DNA of 64,000 bases, from NCBI RefSeq assembly GCF_949628215.1, contig NC_134280.1:52912621-52976620 (forward strand), written 5' to 3'. Positions 1 through 10,200 of this stretch are shown here, in pieces. The translations under genes and the position numbers were made by a program. The notes under the pieces are model-generated. The model saw nothing but the letters and a program-made list of their open reading frames with translations, was not told the DNA's origin and did not search any database. This DNA comes from Phalacrocorax aristotelis (taxonomy: Eukaryota; Chordata; Aves; Suliformes; Phalacrocoracidae). The stretch's first letter is position 1; the number at the start of each line of letters is the position of its first letter.

Positions 1-25
1 AGTAGTAGTAGTAATAACAATAAAA
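1..25. repeat. AGT/AAT microsatellite at the window edge
   Basis: Four AGT units followed by AAT/AAC-like units, cut by the left edge. Positions 26-504 beyond it hold nothing recognisable. Confidence 0.4.
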
Positions 26-525
26 TAACAGAATGTATTCAATGAAAACACTCCATGACTATGTGCTCTTTAGTTCAGCAATCTGTACTATCCCCTACAC
101 TTGTATATACCCAACTAAAGCAGGACTAGGCCAGTCTTTTTCATTAGAAAGGGGCTGCTCAGGTGCCTGCCTACAGCTTCAGAGTCGCAAACCACACACT
201 GGACCATCCAAATCCCCTACAGCAGCTGTTTGCACTCCGTGGGCCCATGAATGCTCCAATTAATTTTTATCCCCCTACCCCATCAGCCATGAGTCTTATT
301 TCTGCTTTGAATTACTCCAGCTGTAGCTTCCAGCCTCAGGGCACTACACATAGACATGGGTCTGGCTGTGTGTCCAGTTCTCTACCAGCTCTGGCCCTCG
401 TCGAAGCAGCTGAAGATCCACTGCCCTCCGCAGATCCCCAAAGAGGACCCTCCAGCCCCACCCTGAGAAAGTCTAGCCCTCAAAAACCAAGACTGACACC
501 AGCTGTTAAAACACCTATTTGGGTA

Positions 526-531
526 TTTATT
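526..531 (-). terminator. Candidate distal poly(A) signal of DUSP8
   Basis: Minus-strand AATAAA is preceded by TTTGTATTTTGG and followed within about 20 nt by a GT-rich stretch (GGTGTTTTAACAGCTGGTGT). This is a typical mRNA 3'-end arrangement, and no other minus-strand gene precedes it, so DUSP8 is the natural owner. Confidence 0.4.
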
Positions 532-609
532 ACAACACGTTGTTCCAAAATACAAAAGAAAGGAAAAGAAAGTAGAGGGTAGAAAAGCACTGCTGTTTAC
601 AGCCTCTGG

Positions 610-624
610 TAATAAATAAATAAA
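610..624 (-). promoter_or_regulatory. AU-rich element upstream of the distal poly(A) signal
   Basis: On the minus strand this reads TTTATTTATTTATTA. It contains overlapping ATTTA pentamers and the TTATTTATT nonamer of classical mRNA-destabilising elements, about 80 nt before the poly(A) signal at 531. It would fit a transient, inducible transcript if the UTR really extends this far. Confidence 0.4.
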
Positions 625-2127
625 GACGAGGCAGGGGCAGGGTGTCTCCCCGGGTCTGATGCTGGCACTGACCCAACAGACAGTGAGGAAGGGAGTATGG
701 TGGGGCTGGTGGCCAGAGCCTCTCTTCCGTGCTCAGGGGTCCCCAGGTATGCCAGGGTGGGTGCAGACTCCCTCCTCATGTTGTGCTTGCTGAGGAAGGG
801 CCTGATCTTGCAGGTATGGGGGCAGGAGCTGAAGAGGCTCAGCCTGGGCGCGGTCGGGACCTGCCTGTTCCCTCCCCATCCATGGCTGCCCCAAAGGCAG
901 GTGAGGTAGGAAGGGTGACACCGGACTGGGACTCCAATGGGGGTCTGCCAGGGTCCCCTGAGAGAGGGGCGAGACCTGAGGTCTCTGCTCTCCGGTGCAG
1001 TCTCAGAGCAACCTTGGAAATGAGTTCAGCACAGCATAATGAGAAGGACCCCAAACCACGGCAAAGCAAAGTCACAACAGAGACAAGAGACTGTGCCCGG
1101 GCTGCCTGGAGAAGGGTGGTGTTAAACTCCACAAATTAAAATGACTCTTCATGGGGCTGGTGCTGTACAGAGAGTGTTTCGTACCACAATGCAGACAGGG
1201 TTCCTCTTCCCTTCCCCTAATGTCTCCTCCTTCGCCTTACGGCCATCTGAAAACCTCCAGGTTGTACGAGGAGCCCAGACAATGGGTGCAAAAAACAAGC
1301 ACTGGATTCTGACCGCTTATGACACCCTGATTTATCATTGCTGGAAAAGGCTTTAGGGAGTCCCATGTTGGGAGCCATTTCCAGCCCCTTTCTGAATTCT
1401 TCTAGGTACCAGAAGCTGCTGTTATCTCTCCTTGCTGCTCTTTCAGTGAGCTTGCTCTAACACCAGCCACGTGTCCTCCCCAGGCTGTGCTGTCCCCAGG
1501 CAGGGGGAGCTTGCTGGCATGAGGAGGATGCTCAAGCCAAAAAAGTCCAGGGCACATGGCTAAAATGCAGAGCCAGTGCATGGACTCAGCTGAGCAGAGT
1601 GAGCTTTGCAAACCAGCTGTGATGGCAGAGCAAGAAGCCCCTGTGGGTGATGATGCAGCCTGTAGGTGCAGCCAGCAGAAGAAGGTGAGAGGGCCACAAC
1701 CTGGAGGAAGCTGACTCCATGAGCTGGATCCGTGGCCAATGCTCCTTAAAGCTGTTACAGAAGCTTTAAACTTTTGCCATTTAATCCTCTGTTCTTGATG
1801 CCAGTGGGTTCCTGCCTTTTGAAAACACAAGCAGGCACCTGTACTGGGGAGATGAGCCTCGGGAAGGGAAGGGAAGAGTTAAGACGATGGATCTGCCCTG
1901 GATTTGGGTGTCTTTATACTCTTAGGAAGCACTACCCTCCAGCTCCTCTGACAAGGGTTTGCTGGGCTGGATTTGCCTCCTGGGGATTGGGACAGCTGGG
2001 ACCTGTGCTGAGTGCAGCCTCAGCTGGGCTGCGGGGAGCAGAGAGAAGGTGTGATGGGGCCTTGTGTTTATTCACAACAGAGCAACAAAGAGCAACATAC
2101 AAAGAGTAAGAATCAAAAAAGTACAGA

Positions 2128-2166
2128 ATCATAACCATAATAATCATAATAATAATCATAAATACT
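2128..2166. repeat. AAT/ATC microsatellite
   Basis: Imperfect AATAATCAT units in an A/T-rich stretch, within the proposed DUSP8 3' UTR. Confidence 0.5.
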
Positions 2167-3475
2167 CAAATCTATCATTCATAGATTGCAATGACAACAC
2201 TGATAGCTTATTATCATTAGTATTAAGGATGGGAGTGGGAAGGGGACAGCAGGCGGGGGTTCTAAGGGGCATCATCTCCTAAAGGACAGATGTAATGGGG
2301 GTGGATGTCCAAAGAAACAAGCAGACAAAGAGAAGGACCAGGAAGGCAGCAGGTGCTGGGGACGCTGCTGCCAAGGCTGGGGTCAAGCCTGCTCCGACCC
2401 AAGCCTCTGGCTCAGTGTTGCTGACCTGACTGCTGCCCTCCTCCCAACTTTGCTTAGCCCCCTGAAAGGCAGCCAGGAAGGAGGTGGCCAGAAGGCTCAG
2501 CCCAGGGGACAGGTTAGGGCTGGAGGGAAGGCAGCAACGTCTCTTCTAGCCTGAAGGATAGCTGTGGTTTGCCCCATCCTCCATGTGGTGGAAAGCTCAG
2601 CTATTGCTGCTACTGCGACCATTGGTCACCCGATAGCTTTGTTGGTTCCTCCCTTGAAAAGAGAGACCTTTCCTATCCTCTGCTCACACTTCTGCCAGTG
2701 TGGGTCCCTATGAATAAAGACACCCTCATCAGATTGGCATGGAAGGATGATTTTTGGTTTCAGTGACGCTTTGGGTTAGGTAGTCTGGCTGTGACACCCC
2801 ATAAAAACACTTGGCTGACAGATGATGGGGAGGGCTACCAGCTGGCACATCCATCCTTGTGATAACTCACAGCTCTCTGATTCATGGGCAAAGTGGTCTA
2901 TTAGACAGAGTCTGATTTTAAAAAATCATTTAAGTTAATTGCAAGCCACTCAATGACCCTGACGGCTTTGGGTCAGCACTGGCAGAAAACAGTCAAGGCA
3001 AGGCTGCTCCATCAAGGCATATTTTCTGGATGTAGCCTTAAAATATTGCACATGAGAGGGCTTCTAGTGCACATGCCCAATGTAAATGGGAAGGATGAAT
3101 GGAAAGTACATCAAAACAAGGCTGCAGAGGTGGGTCATGAATATCTCTTGGCAGTTATGATCTACTAATCTTAAAATCTACTTCTCTTTGCTCTGGTTTC
3201 AGAGGAGAGAAAAGTCCGTAGTATCTAAAGCCTCAACCATGGCTGAGGAGCATCCAGGGGATGGCAGAGTGAAGACAACAAAAAGCAAACCATGTATCTG
3301 CCTCTTCGCAGACATTCAGAGTCTCATTTACTTGTGCCCTCTCTTTCCTGACTTACTCCAGCTGCTTTTTTGCACTTGTTAACGCATCGTGTCAGCTAAC
3401 AGGATGAGTTACAAGAGAGCTCCCTGGTGCCTTGTCTCATCTCCCCACCTGGCTGCGCCAACCTGTTATCCTCTT

Positions 3476-3481
3476 TTTATT
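3476..3481 (-). terminator. Candidate intermediate poly(A) signal AATAAA
   Basis: Minus-strand AATAAA (plus-strand TTTATT) lies 2.7 kb after the DUSP8 stop. The following sequence is not notably GT-rich, so use is doubtful. Confidence 0.2.
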
Positions 3482-5191
3482 AAATCCCTTGGGAAGTAAT
3501 CTAACCCCCTCTCCACTGCTGAAAGCTACACCTAACTGGCTCCTGCCAGCAACTTGCCTGAGCTCAGTTGATCCACACTGGCACCAACCCTGGAGGACTA
3601 TGGAATGAGCAGGAACTGAATAATATGGAGCAGAAATCAGCTGGCAATGACCCCTGGCATGCTTGGGAAGAGATGCCACCACCCAGGGCAGCAGAAGGGG
3701 AAGGGGGACCAGCAGCGCTGCTTGGGCAGGAGGCAGGCAACACTAACCCTGGGTTTGGGGAACTACTGGAGGAGAGACGAAGCCTTTTTCCCTCCCCCTT
3801 GAACTTGATGTCAATACCCACTCAGGAGACCCTGCTGTGAGTGCAGCTCCTGAATAGCTGCCCAACCCATGGGATGGCCCAAATGCTTATTGGAATTTAA
3901 AAAGGGAGCTTAGAAAATAGTGTCATCATCTTTTCACAGCCAGAAGGGAGAAATGTTCAGGTTGGCAACACTGAGCTGGCTTGAGGTGGTTGCTGGAGGC
4001 AATAATGGGTGTTGGTGGCTTTTGAGGGATGACTATGAGATGTCTCACTCTTGTCAAAAGCCATGTGGGGAGAGAGGCAGGTGGTCCCTGGCTCTCCAGC
4101 CACCCACGTCCCTCCCCACCATACCTCGGGGAACGAGGCAGGAGCATGTGGGGGTCCCCAGCATCTCACCAAATGGCCCCATGGAAAACCACAAAAACTA
4201 AAGCCGGCCTGAAGAGAGCGAGGAGGCTCCAGGGAGACTCGCCTCGACTGCAGACTGAGAGGTGGTTGGGGAAGCAACCAGGTGAAGTGAGCAGCCCCTC
4301 CTTGTATGATTGCAGCTCCTCACACCTCTGCTTTATGTTCAGTTTTAAACCTGAGATCATTTGGTTTTGACACATGTAGTTTGATTTAAAGATAGAAACG
4401 AGCAACGAGAGGAGGAACAAGGGGAAGGGAGAGAAACCATATGGACCCAGAAAAGAAAAAAACAACACTCCAAGGAGTGGAGTGGACACAGGACACAGAC
4501 ATGCACGAACAGAGACCCCTGAGGTATTAGCTTTGCAAACTAGCGCAAGACAAGGGAGAAAGAGAGAGAGCTGCAGGGAGAGATGTGCTTTGCAGCAGAG
4601 GCAGTTCAGTGCCTACGGCTCCAGCAAGCAGCTTCTCAGCAACTTGATGTTGAGGCTGGGGGGCAAGAGCTTGGCTCCTCACTGGGATGGGGGGAAGCAG
4701 GCAAACACCTCTGAAATTAAGTTGGTTGTGCCCCCCACCATGTGCTTGCAGAGCTTTGTGTCTGGCCAGCTTATCACCCACTGGAAGGAAGGGAGCTGGC
4801 CCGAAGGGGAACAGGGCTGTGGGAGTCCTAGCACCTGCAAATGTGCTCCCCATGAGTTTCTTGGATGTGAAGTGAAGGATGGGGGAAGCCTGAAAAACCA
4901 CCACCCCCAAAGGGAAAGCGGTGCCCATACCTCCCAAGCAAGGTGGCTGAGGCGAGGGGGGAGCCAAGGGGCTGGGACGGGCAGGCAAGACACCCCCTGA
5001 TAAGAAATCCCAACTACCACCAGCCTCCCCTCCCTGCCTCTGTTCCGGCAGACTCTGATGCCTTCCCTTTCCCTGCACAGCTGGAGGTGACACCTGGCAC
5101 CCTTCCCTCCTCTTCGGGTGACTGCCTCCTCGCCCTCTCCAATGAGGACGGGCAGTGCAGGGGAAGGGAGGGGTGCACAGCCAGGGTGGAG

Positions 5192-5247
5192 TGATAGCCA
5201 GGATGGGGACAATGGCTGGGATGGGATGATGGCCGGGATGGGGATGA
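5192..5247. repeat. Short GGGATGG-type minisatellite
   Basis: Degenerate tandem units of about 14-15 bp (for example GATGGCCGGGATGG, AATGGCTGGGATGG) are repeated three to four times. They produce the PIPAI/PILAI-like repeats in the minus-strand chance frames that cover this site. Confidence 0.5.
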
Positions 5248-5581
5248 GGAGAAGCAAACACACCAAGTAGTGAAGAAGCAGCAGCAGCTTCCAGGAGAGA
5301 GTATTCTGGCTCAGTTTGTGTTGTAAGAAGGTTTTATAGTTTGCTCGTTTGCTTGTTCATTTCTAGAAAAAGTGCCCAGAAGAGTCTCCTGTCCCCTTGT
5401 TGCTGTGCCCAGAGGGAAGGGGGGAAAATCTTTGTCATCGACATGAGCTATAGAAGGAGCCACAGGCCTCAGATATTGCTTAGAAACTCGTATTTCAGAT
5501 TTAAATACCATACACAGTAAAAATAGAGCTGAAAGTACCGCCCCACATTGTCTGCAAATCATTGCCAGAATGAACAGCTTC

Positions 5582-5730
5582 AATAAATTAAAAACAAAAC
5601 AAAAAATTGAAATATTATTTACGTCTCAATAAAAATTGCAGTAAAACCATTTACCTTTTCCTTTGTGTGTGTGTTTTCGGGTTTTTTTCTTTATATTATA
5701 TATAATATATATTTATATATGTATAGGGCT
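5582..5730 (-). other. AT-rich block in the DUSP8 3' UTR
   Basis: This is a strongly AT-rich stretch in an otherwise GC-rich neighbourhood, including a near-perfect TATATATTATATATAATA-like dyad at about 5,694-5,727 and a (GT)4-type run at 5,664-5,672. It may fold into a hairpin in the transcript. No canonical poly(A) signal is present on the minus strand. Confidence 0.4.
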
Positions 5731-6081
5731 GCTCCAGTGCAGCATTTTTAGGATACTTAGCCAGAGAAACACAGGGGAGCATGCTTAGTGCATGGGAGTG
5801 CAGGAAGGGGGCAGCCGTGGTCCCCCCACAGGTGCTGTGCCCCATCCCCACAGCCAAAATTGTGACTCCTGCCCCTTCCCAGTGAAATTTTACGCCAAAA
5901 TTTCGAGCGTGGGCCTCTGAGGGCTGGGAAACCCTGGGGATGGAGGGGAAGGACTGGGGTGGGTGCAGGAGGGACACTAAGCATGTGCCATTATGTTTCT
6001 CGACTCTGGAAAGACTCATTCGTCTTTGCTTCGGTTTCAGCGTGTGTGCTCTTGAAAATGCACCCACGGGTATAAATACTA

Positions 6082-6118
6082 ACCCCCAACCCCACCTCTC
6101 CCCTCCCCTCTCCCCCCA
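6082..6118 (-). promoter_or_regulatory. G-tract cluster just after the DUSP8 stop codon (possible RNA G-quadruplex)
   Basis: On the mRNA strand this segment reads as six G-runs (G6, G4, G4, G2, G4, G5) separated by short A/T spacers, about 60 nt downstream of the TGA. At least four runs have four or more Gs, which satisfies the usual quadruplex pattern. Function is inferred. Confidence 0.4.
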
Positions 6119-6176
6119 GCTTAAATATCCCCCCGCCCTGTCCCCGATCCTGCTCTCCAGGCACCCCAGGGGGGTG

Positions 6177-7266
6177 TCAGGACACCTCAATGATCTCCAT
6201 GCTGCCCGAAAAGCTGGACTGTTTGCCGATTTTGCCCAGCTCTTCCCGGGCCCTGCCCTCAGACATGGTCTCCTCAAACTCCATCTGGCAGCTCCTCCGC
6301 TTGAACTGCTTCTCAGCACCAGCCTCCTCATGCCAGCTGTGCCGCCCATCCCGCGGCTCGGCCCGCGCCTTGTCCCTCAGTCTGATCTCACAGCTGCCCG
6401 CCACCCCGCCGCAGCCGAATGGCGGTGGATACGGGCCGGTGCTGGCAAACAGGTTCCCGCCACTACCACCGGTGCTGCTAGAGTCTGTGCTGAAGTACCA
6501 GCCGGCCTCGCTGGAGGGGGTGCCGGGGGACTCCAGGTGCACACCACTCCAGGCGGCGGCGGCGGCTCCAGGAGCGGAGGTCGGCTGGCCAAGCCGTGGC
6601 GGCAGCCCGTCCTCAGCACCGGGACTCTTGCGTGTGGCACAGGCACTGCCAACGTTGAGGCTGAGCCCGTGGGCCGGTGAGCCTGCCGGATGCCGGTGCT
6701 TCCGCCGCTGCCTCACCTTGGCCTCCAGCAGGAGGTCGGGCCCGCTCGGCCGGTCGGGGCTGTCCGACCCTGGGGAGAAGGGGCCGAGGCTGCCAGGGCC
6801 TGAGGGGCTGTCTAGCTTGCAGAGTTTGGGGGCGTCCCCGGGGCCAGGGGGTCCAGGGGGGTCCTGCCGCAGACCAGGGGAGTAGGCGGACTTGATGTCC
6901 AGGGAGAAGGAGCGTTTCAGGCGGTTGGTGTCCTGGATGCGCTCGGAGGAGAGGTGCAAGCCGTTGAGCCCCTGCTGCAGGGTGGTGGGTGACAGGACCT
7001 TCGGGGTCCCACCTTGCCGCTCAGGGTCACCGTGGGGGGATGCCGAGCTGGTGCCTCTTGGCACCTCCTCGGCCTTCTCTGAGGTAGGTGGTTGGGGGTG
7101 CCAGCTGCCCTCAGCCGCCTCTGCCAGGTCCTGCTGGGCGTCCCCCTCGCCCCGGTCACCCTTCGACTTCAGGGCCTTGAGGAGCTTCAAGCTCCTCTCG
7201 TACTCCAGGAGCTGGCCCAGGAAGTTGAAGTTGGGCGAGATGGATGGGCGACGGTCCTTAACGAAC
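6177..7266 (-). CDS. DUSP8: DUSP8 last coding exon (exon 7): end of catalytic domain and disordered C-terminal tail
   Basis: Encodes residues 274-636 and the TGA stop at 6179-6177. It opens with FVKDRRPSISPNFNFLGQL, the last helices of the phosphatase fold, then a long tail rich in Pro, Ser and Gly. Two islands in the tail match mammalian DUSP8: NRLKRSFSLDIKSAY at about residues 393-407, and the terminal QFKRRSCQMEFEE followed by SFSGSMEIIEVS. Between them are low-complexity runs (PPGPPGPG, APGAAAAA) where bird and mammal diverge. The acceptor is TCTCGGCAG. The exon is GC-rich and carries numerous CpGs. Confidence 0.95.
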
Positions 7267-10200
7267 CTGCCGAGAGGCACAGACAGCCCCAGTTGATGCT
7301 TGGTCCTTCAGTGGGTCACCCCTACTCTCTTAGCCTCTTTGGGGAGAAGGGGCATTGTCTGGGACCTTATGACAAGACCCTCTGAAGAAAGGGGTCTTGG
7401 GGAACCATGGGGCCTCAGGATGCCCCAGGGGTAGAGCTGGAACTGCCTCTCCCCTCCATTTTACACTCCCAACCATTCCCCTTTGCATGTACTTTATGAA
7501 GAGAGGTTTGGTTTAACTGGGACTCAGCCAAGGCAAGACAGAGCTTCATGGAGCTCCCACCCTCTTTCTGGGCTCAGCCTGCTTTTTTCCCCTGGAGTGA
7601 ACAATACTGGCATAACCCCTCCCTGCCCTCCAGGGAAAACTCACCTGTAAGCATCATCTGACGACATACCCATGGTCTTCATGATGTAGGCAATGGCAAT
7701 GGTCGCTGACCGGGAGATCCCAGCCAAGCAGTGCACAATCACCTGGCAGCTGGACACCTTGGCCTTGTCTGGGGCATGGTAGAGGAAACAGAAAAAAGCA
7801 TCGATGCAGTCAGAGATGGTGAGCAAAATTATTCTAGCCTCCCTTCCCAACCCTCAACCCCTTTCTGTGAAAGAACAAGGGTTGCTGGGAGTAAGACCAT
7901 GGAGGACAGAAGAAGAGTTCAGGTTTTGAAGGCTGAGAACTAGAGGGTCTGCAACCATTGGAAAAAAAAGCTCACCAATGAATTCAATGGACTTGTCCAG
8001 CCAGGGAAGCAGCTTCTCACAGTAGTTGTCGTTGACAGGAATGCGCATGAAGTGACTATCACAGATGAAGTCTGGCTTGGGACAGGAGTTGCTCGCATTG
8101 AGGACATAGCTTATCCCATTCTGTGTCATCAAGTCCTGGTGGGAAAGAAGAATTGAATAATGGGCTGAGTTCAGCCAGCACTGAGTGCTGAAGATCTGCC
8201 TTGCCATGCATTCCCTGCCTTTTCCCATTCTAATATTTCCTCCTGTGGGTCTCCCACTGCTGCCTTGGCCTAGTTGACGGTAGTACAGCAGAGACCAGCT
8301 GAGAAGGTTGTGTCAATTTAGACAACACAGGTTTGAACCTCAGCAGATCTTTACTTTGGTCCAAGTAAAAGTAAGCAAGATGAAAGATACCTGGAAGGGG
8401 GTCCCAGAGAGGAAAACCCAAGAACCCCAGTACGAGAGGAATAGGGAAATACAAGAAAGAAAATCAGTGAAAACTCTGGCTGAAAGCTTTGAAAGTATCG
8501 GCAGTAGGAGAGAGGAGGCATCTCACCAACAGTGGGGCGAGTCATTGGTAGCATGCTATGTTAACCAATGTCAACCCACATCTTTGCTCCCACACCCTTC
8601 AGAAATGCAGCAGGAATTCTCACAGATTTTTCAGTTGTTCACAGTTCTTCACTGTGAACATATGCCCCTGTGTTGGGACATAGGCAGGTGGCGAGGGGAA
8701 CCAGCTCTACACTCCTTCTGACACTGGAGTGAACCTGGACTTATTTTCTGTGACTCTTCTGCTTTGGCCAGTCAGTGACCACCATGACTGCCCATATTTC
8801 TGACTCAATAAAATGCAGTGGCACAAGGCAGACCTTAGGTAAATAGGGTCAGATCAAAAACTGCAATAAGGGGGTAAGGTTTGACCCACAGGCCATCCAT
8901 CAGGGAACTGGCTTGCTGGGTGTGTACTGCTGCATCCACACCAACCTCCATTCCTTCCCTCCCAGGGCTACGGCCAGCTTCACCTGTATGTGGTGCTGAC
9001 GCCAAATTTATGGCTCACCTGAGTCCTGTGTCTTTCCCTGTCCCATCTGATCAGGTATCACCTGTACAACTGGGGGCAGTTTGCTTTGAAAAATATGGGG
9101 GAACATCTGGGCCAACTGCTGGGTCTCAGTGGCTTGTCTGCACTATTCCAGGGGAGACCCAGAATTAAATGGGAGAAGAAAACATGAGATAAAAGAGTCC
9201 TCCCACACATCAGGATGTGTGGAGCTGCCATGTGGGAGCTCTCCTTTGCAATGTACTGGAGAAGAGAAGCATCACCCATGCATGGCCTCTGTACTTGACC
9301 CTGCTCTGCTGCCTATGAATAGAGCATCTTCTGGCCACATCATGGGGATGGCAGAAAACAAAGCTCCAAAAGATAAAAAAAACCCTCAGAGGAGGCAGGA
9401 AGGGAAGGAAACCATCAATTTCCCTGCCTGACATTGGCTCCTCAGGAGACCACACCAGGATTTCAGCCCTGGCTCTCCAGCAGCCGGTTCCTGCCCGCCC
9501 CAGCAGGCTCTGCAAAGCCTGGCCTCCGCTCAGTGCGGAGCCAGACCAGCTCCCAGGCTCGCATTCTTGACATTTTTCTCTTTCATTTCCTTCTACTCCC
9601 TGTATATAATTTCCCGCTCCCTCCTGTCTGTCTCCAACCCCCCTCCGGTGTCATGGTCCCTCTCCCCCTTCGCCTGCCCTGGGCGAGGACGCCTGGCTGG
9701 CTCCCTCCTGCCCGCGGTAGGCAGGTGCCCGGTGGCATTTTAACGGCAATTCCTCTTTCTTTCTTCTCGCTGTTATTTTTCCTTTAAACAGAATTCCTTC
9801 CCTGGCATGACATCACAGCCCTTCCAGGCACTATCCCTCTTTTCTCCTTTCTCCCACAGCAAAACTTTGCACATTTTTGGGCCTCCTGCACAGGTCCCTG
9901 GCCCTGGCCAGGGCTGCCTGTCCCTGGGCTGCTGTGGCTGAATATGCCAGCTTGTTCCCACTCTCTCTGGCTCCCAAAGGGAGCAGCATTGCTGAAAGTG
10001 GTGTTATCTAGCAGCCTGGCTAACTAGGTGGGTGGGTGCAAAGACGGCTCCTGTTCCACATCTCCATCCAGCTGTGGTAACTCTCCCTCCAAGCCCAGGT
10101 GTTTTCCCAGGTGTGCTTCTCCTGTCCCTGAGTTTGCTACAGGCACTTGGGAAGAGTTTGACCACCCCAAAGCTCATCCATATACGATGACTCATCCTGG

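Larger units (their letters stand above)
505..6176 (-). other. DUSP8: DUSP8 3' UTR (inferred, end uncertain)
   Basis: The UTR starts after the TGA at 6177. No canonical AATAAA is seen on the minus strand in the first 2.6 kb. Signals occur at 3481-3476 and at 531-526. The distal one has the better context, with an AU-rich stretch before it and a GT-rich stretch after. The UTR would then be about 5.7 kb, longer than the human one. The AT-rich block at 5,480-5,730 looks UTR-like, and a proximal end using a variant signal (TATAAA, 5336-5331) is possible. The frames of 195-244 codons at 4,527-5,266 are low-complexity and not credited. Confidence 0.45.

Noticed and set aside
4527-5266. Minus-strand open frames of 244 and 195 codons
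   Set aside because: Two overlapping frames, Pro/Gly/His-rich, built partly on a GGGATGG minisatellite. No conserved domain, and they sit in the probable DUSP8 3' UTR.
9558-9800. C/T-rich patch resembling a promoter or polypyrimidine element
   Set aside because: No TATA, CpG enrichment or exon nearby; ordinary pyrimidine-rich intron sequence.
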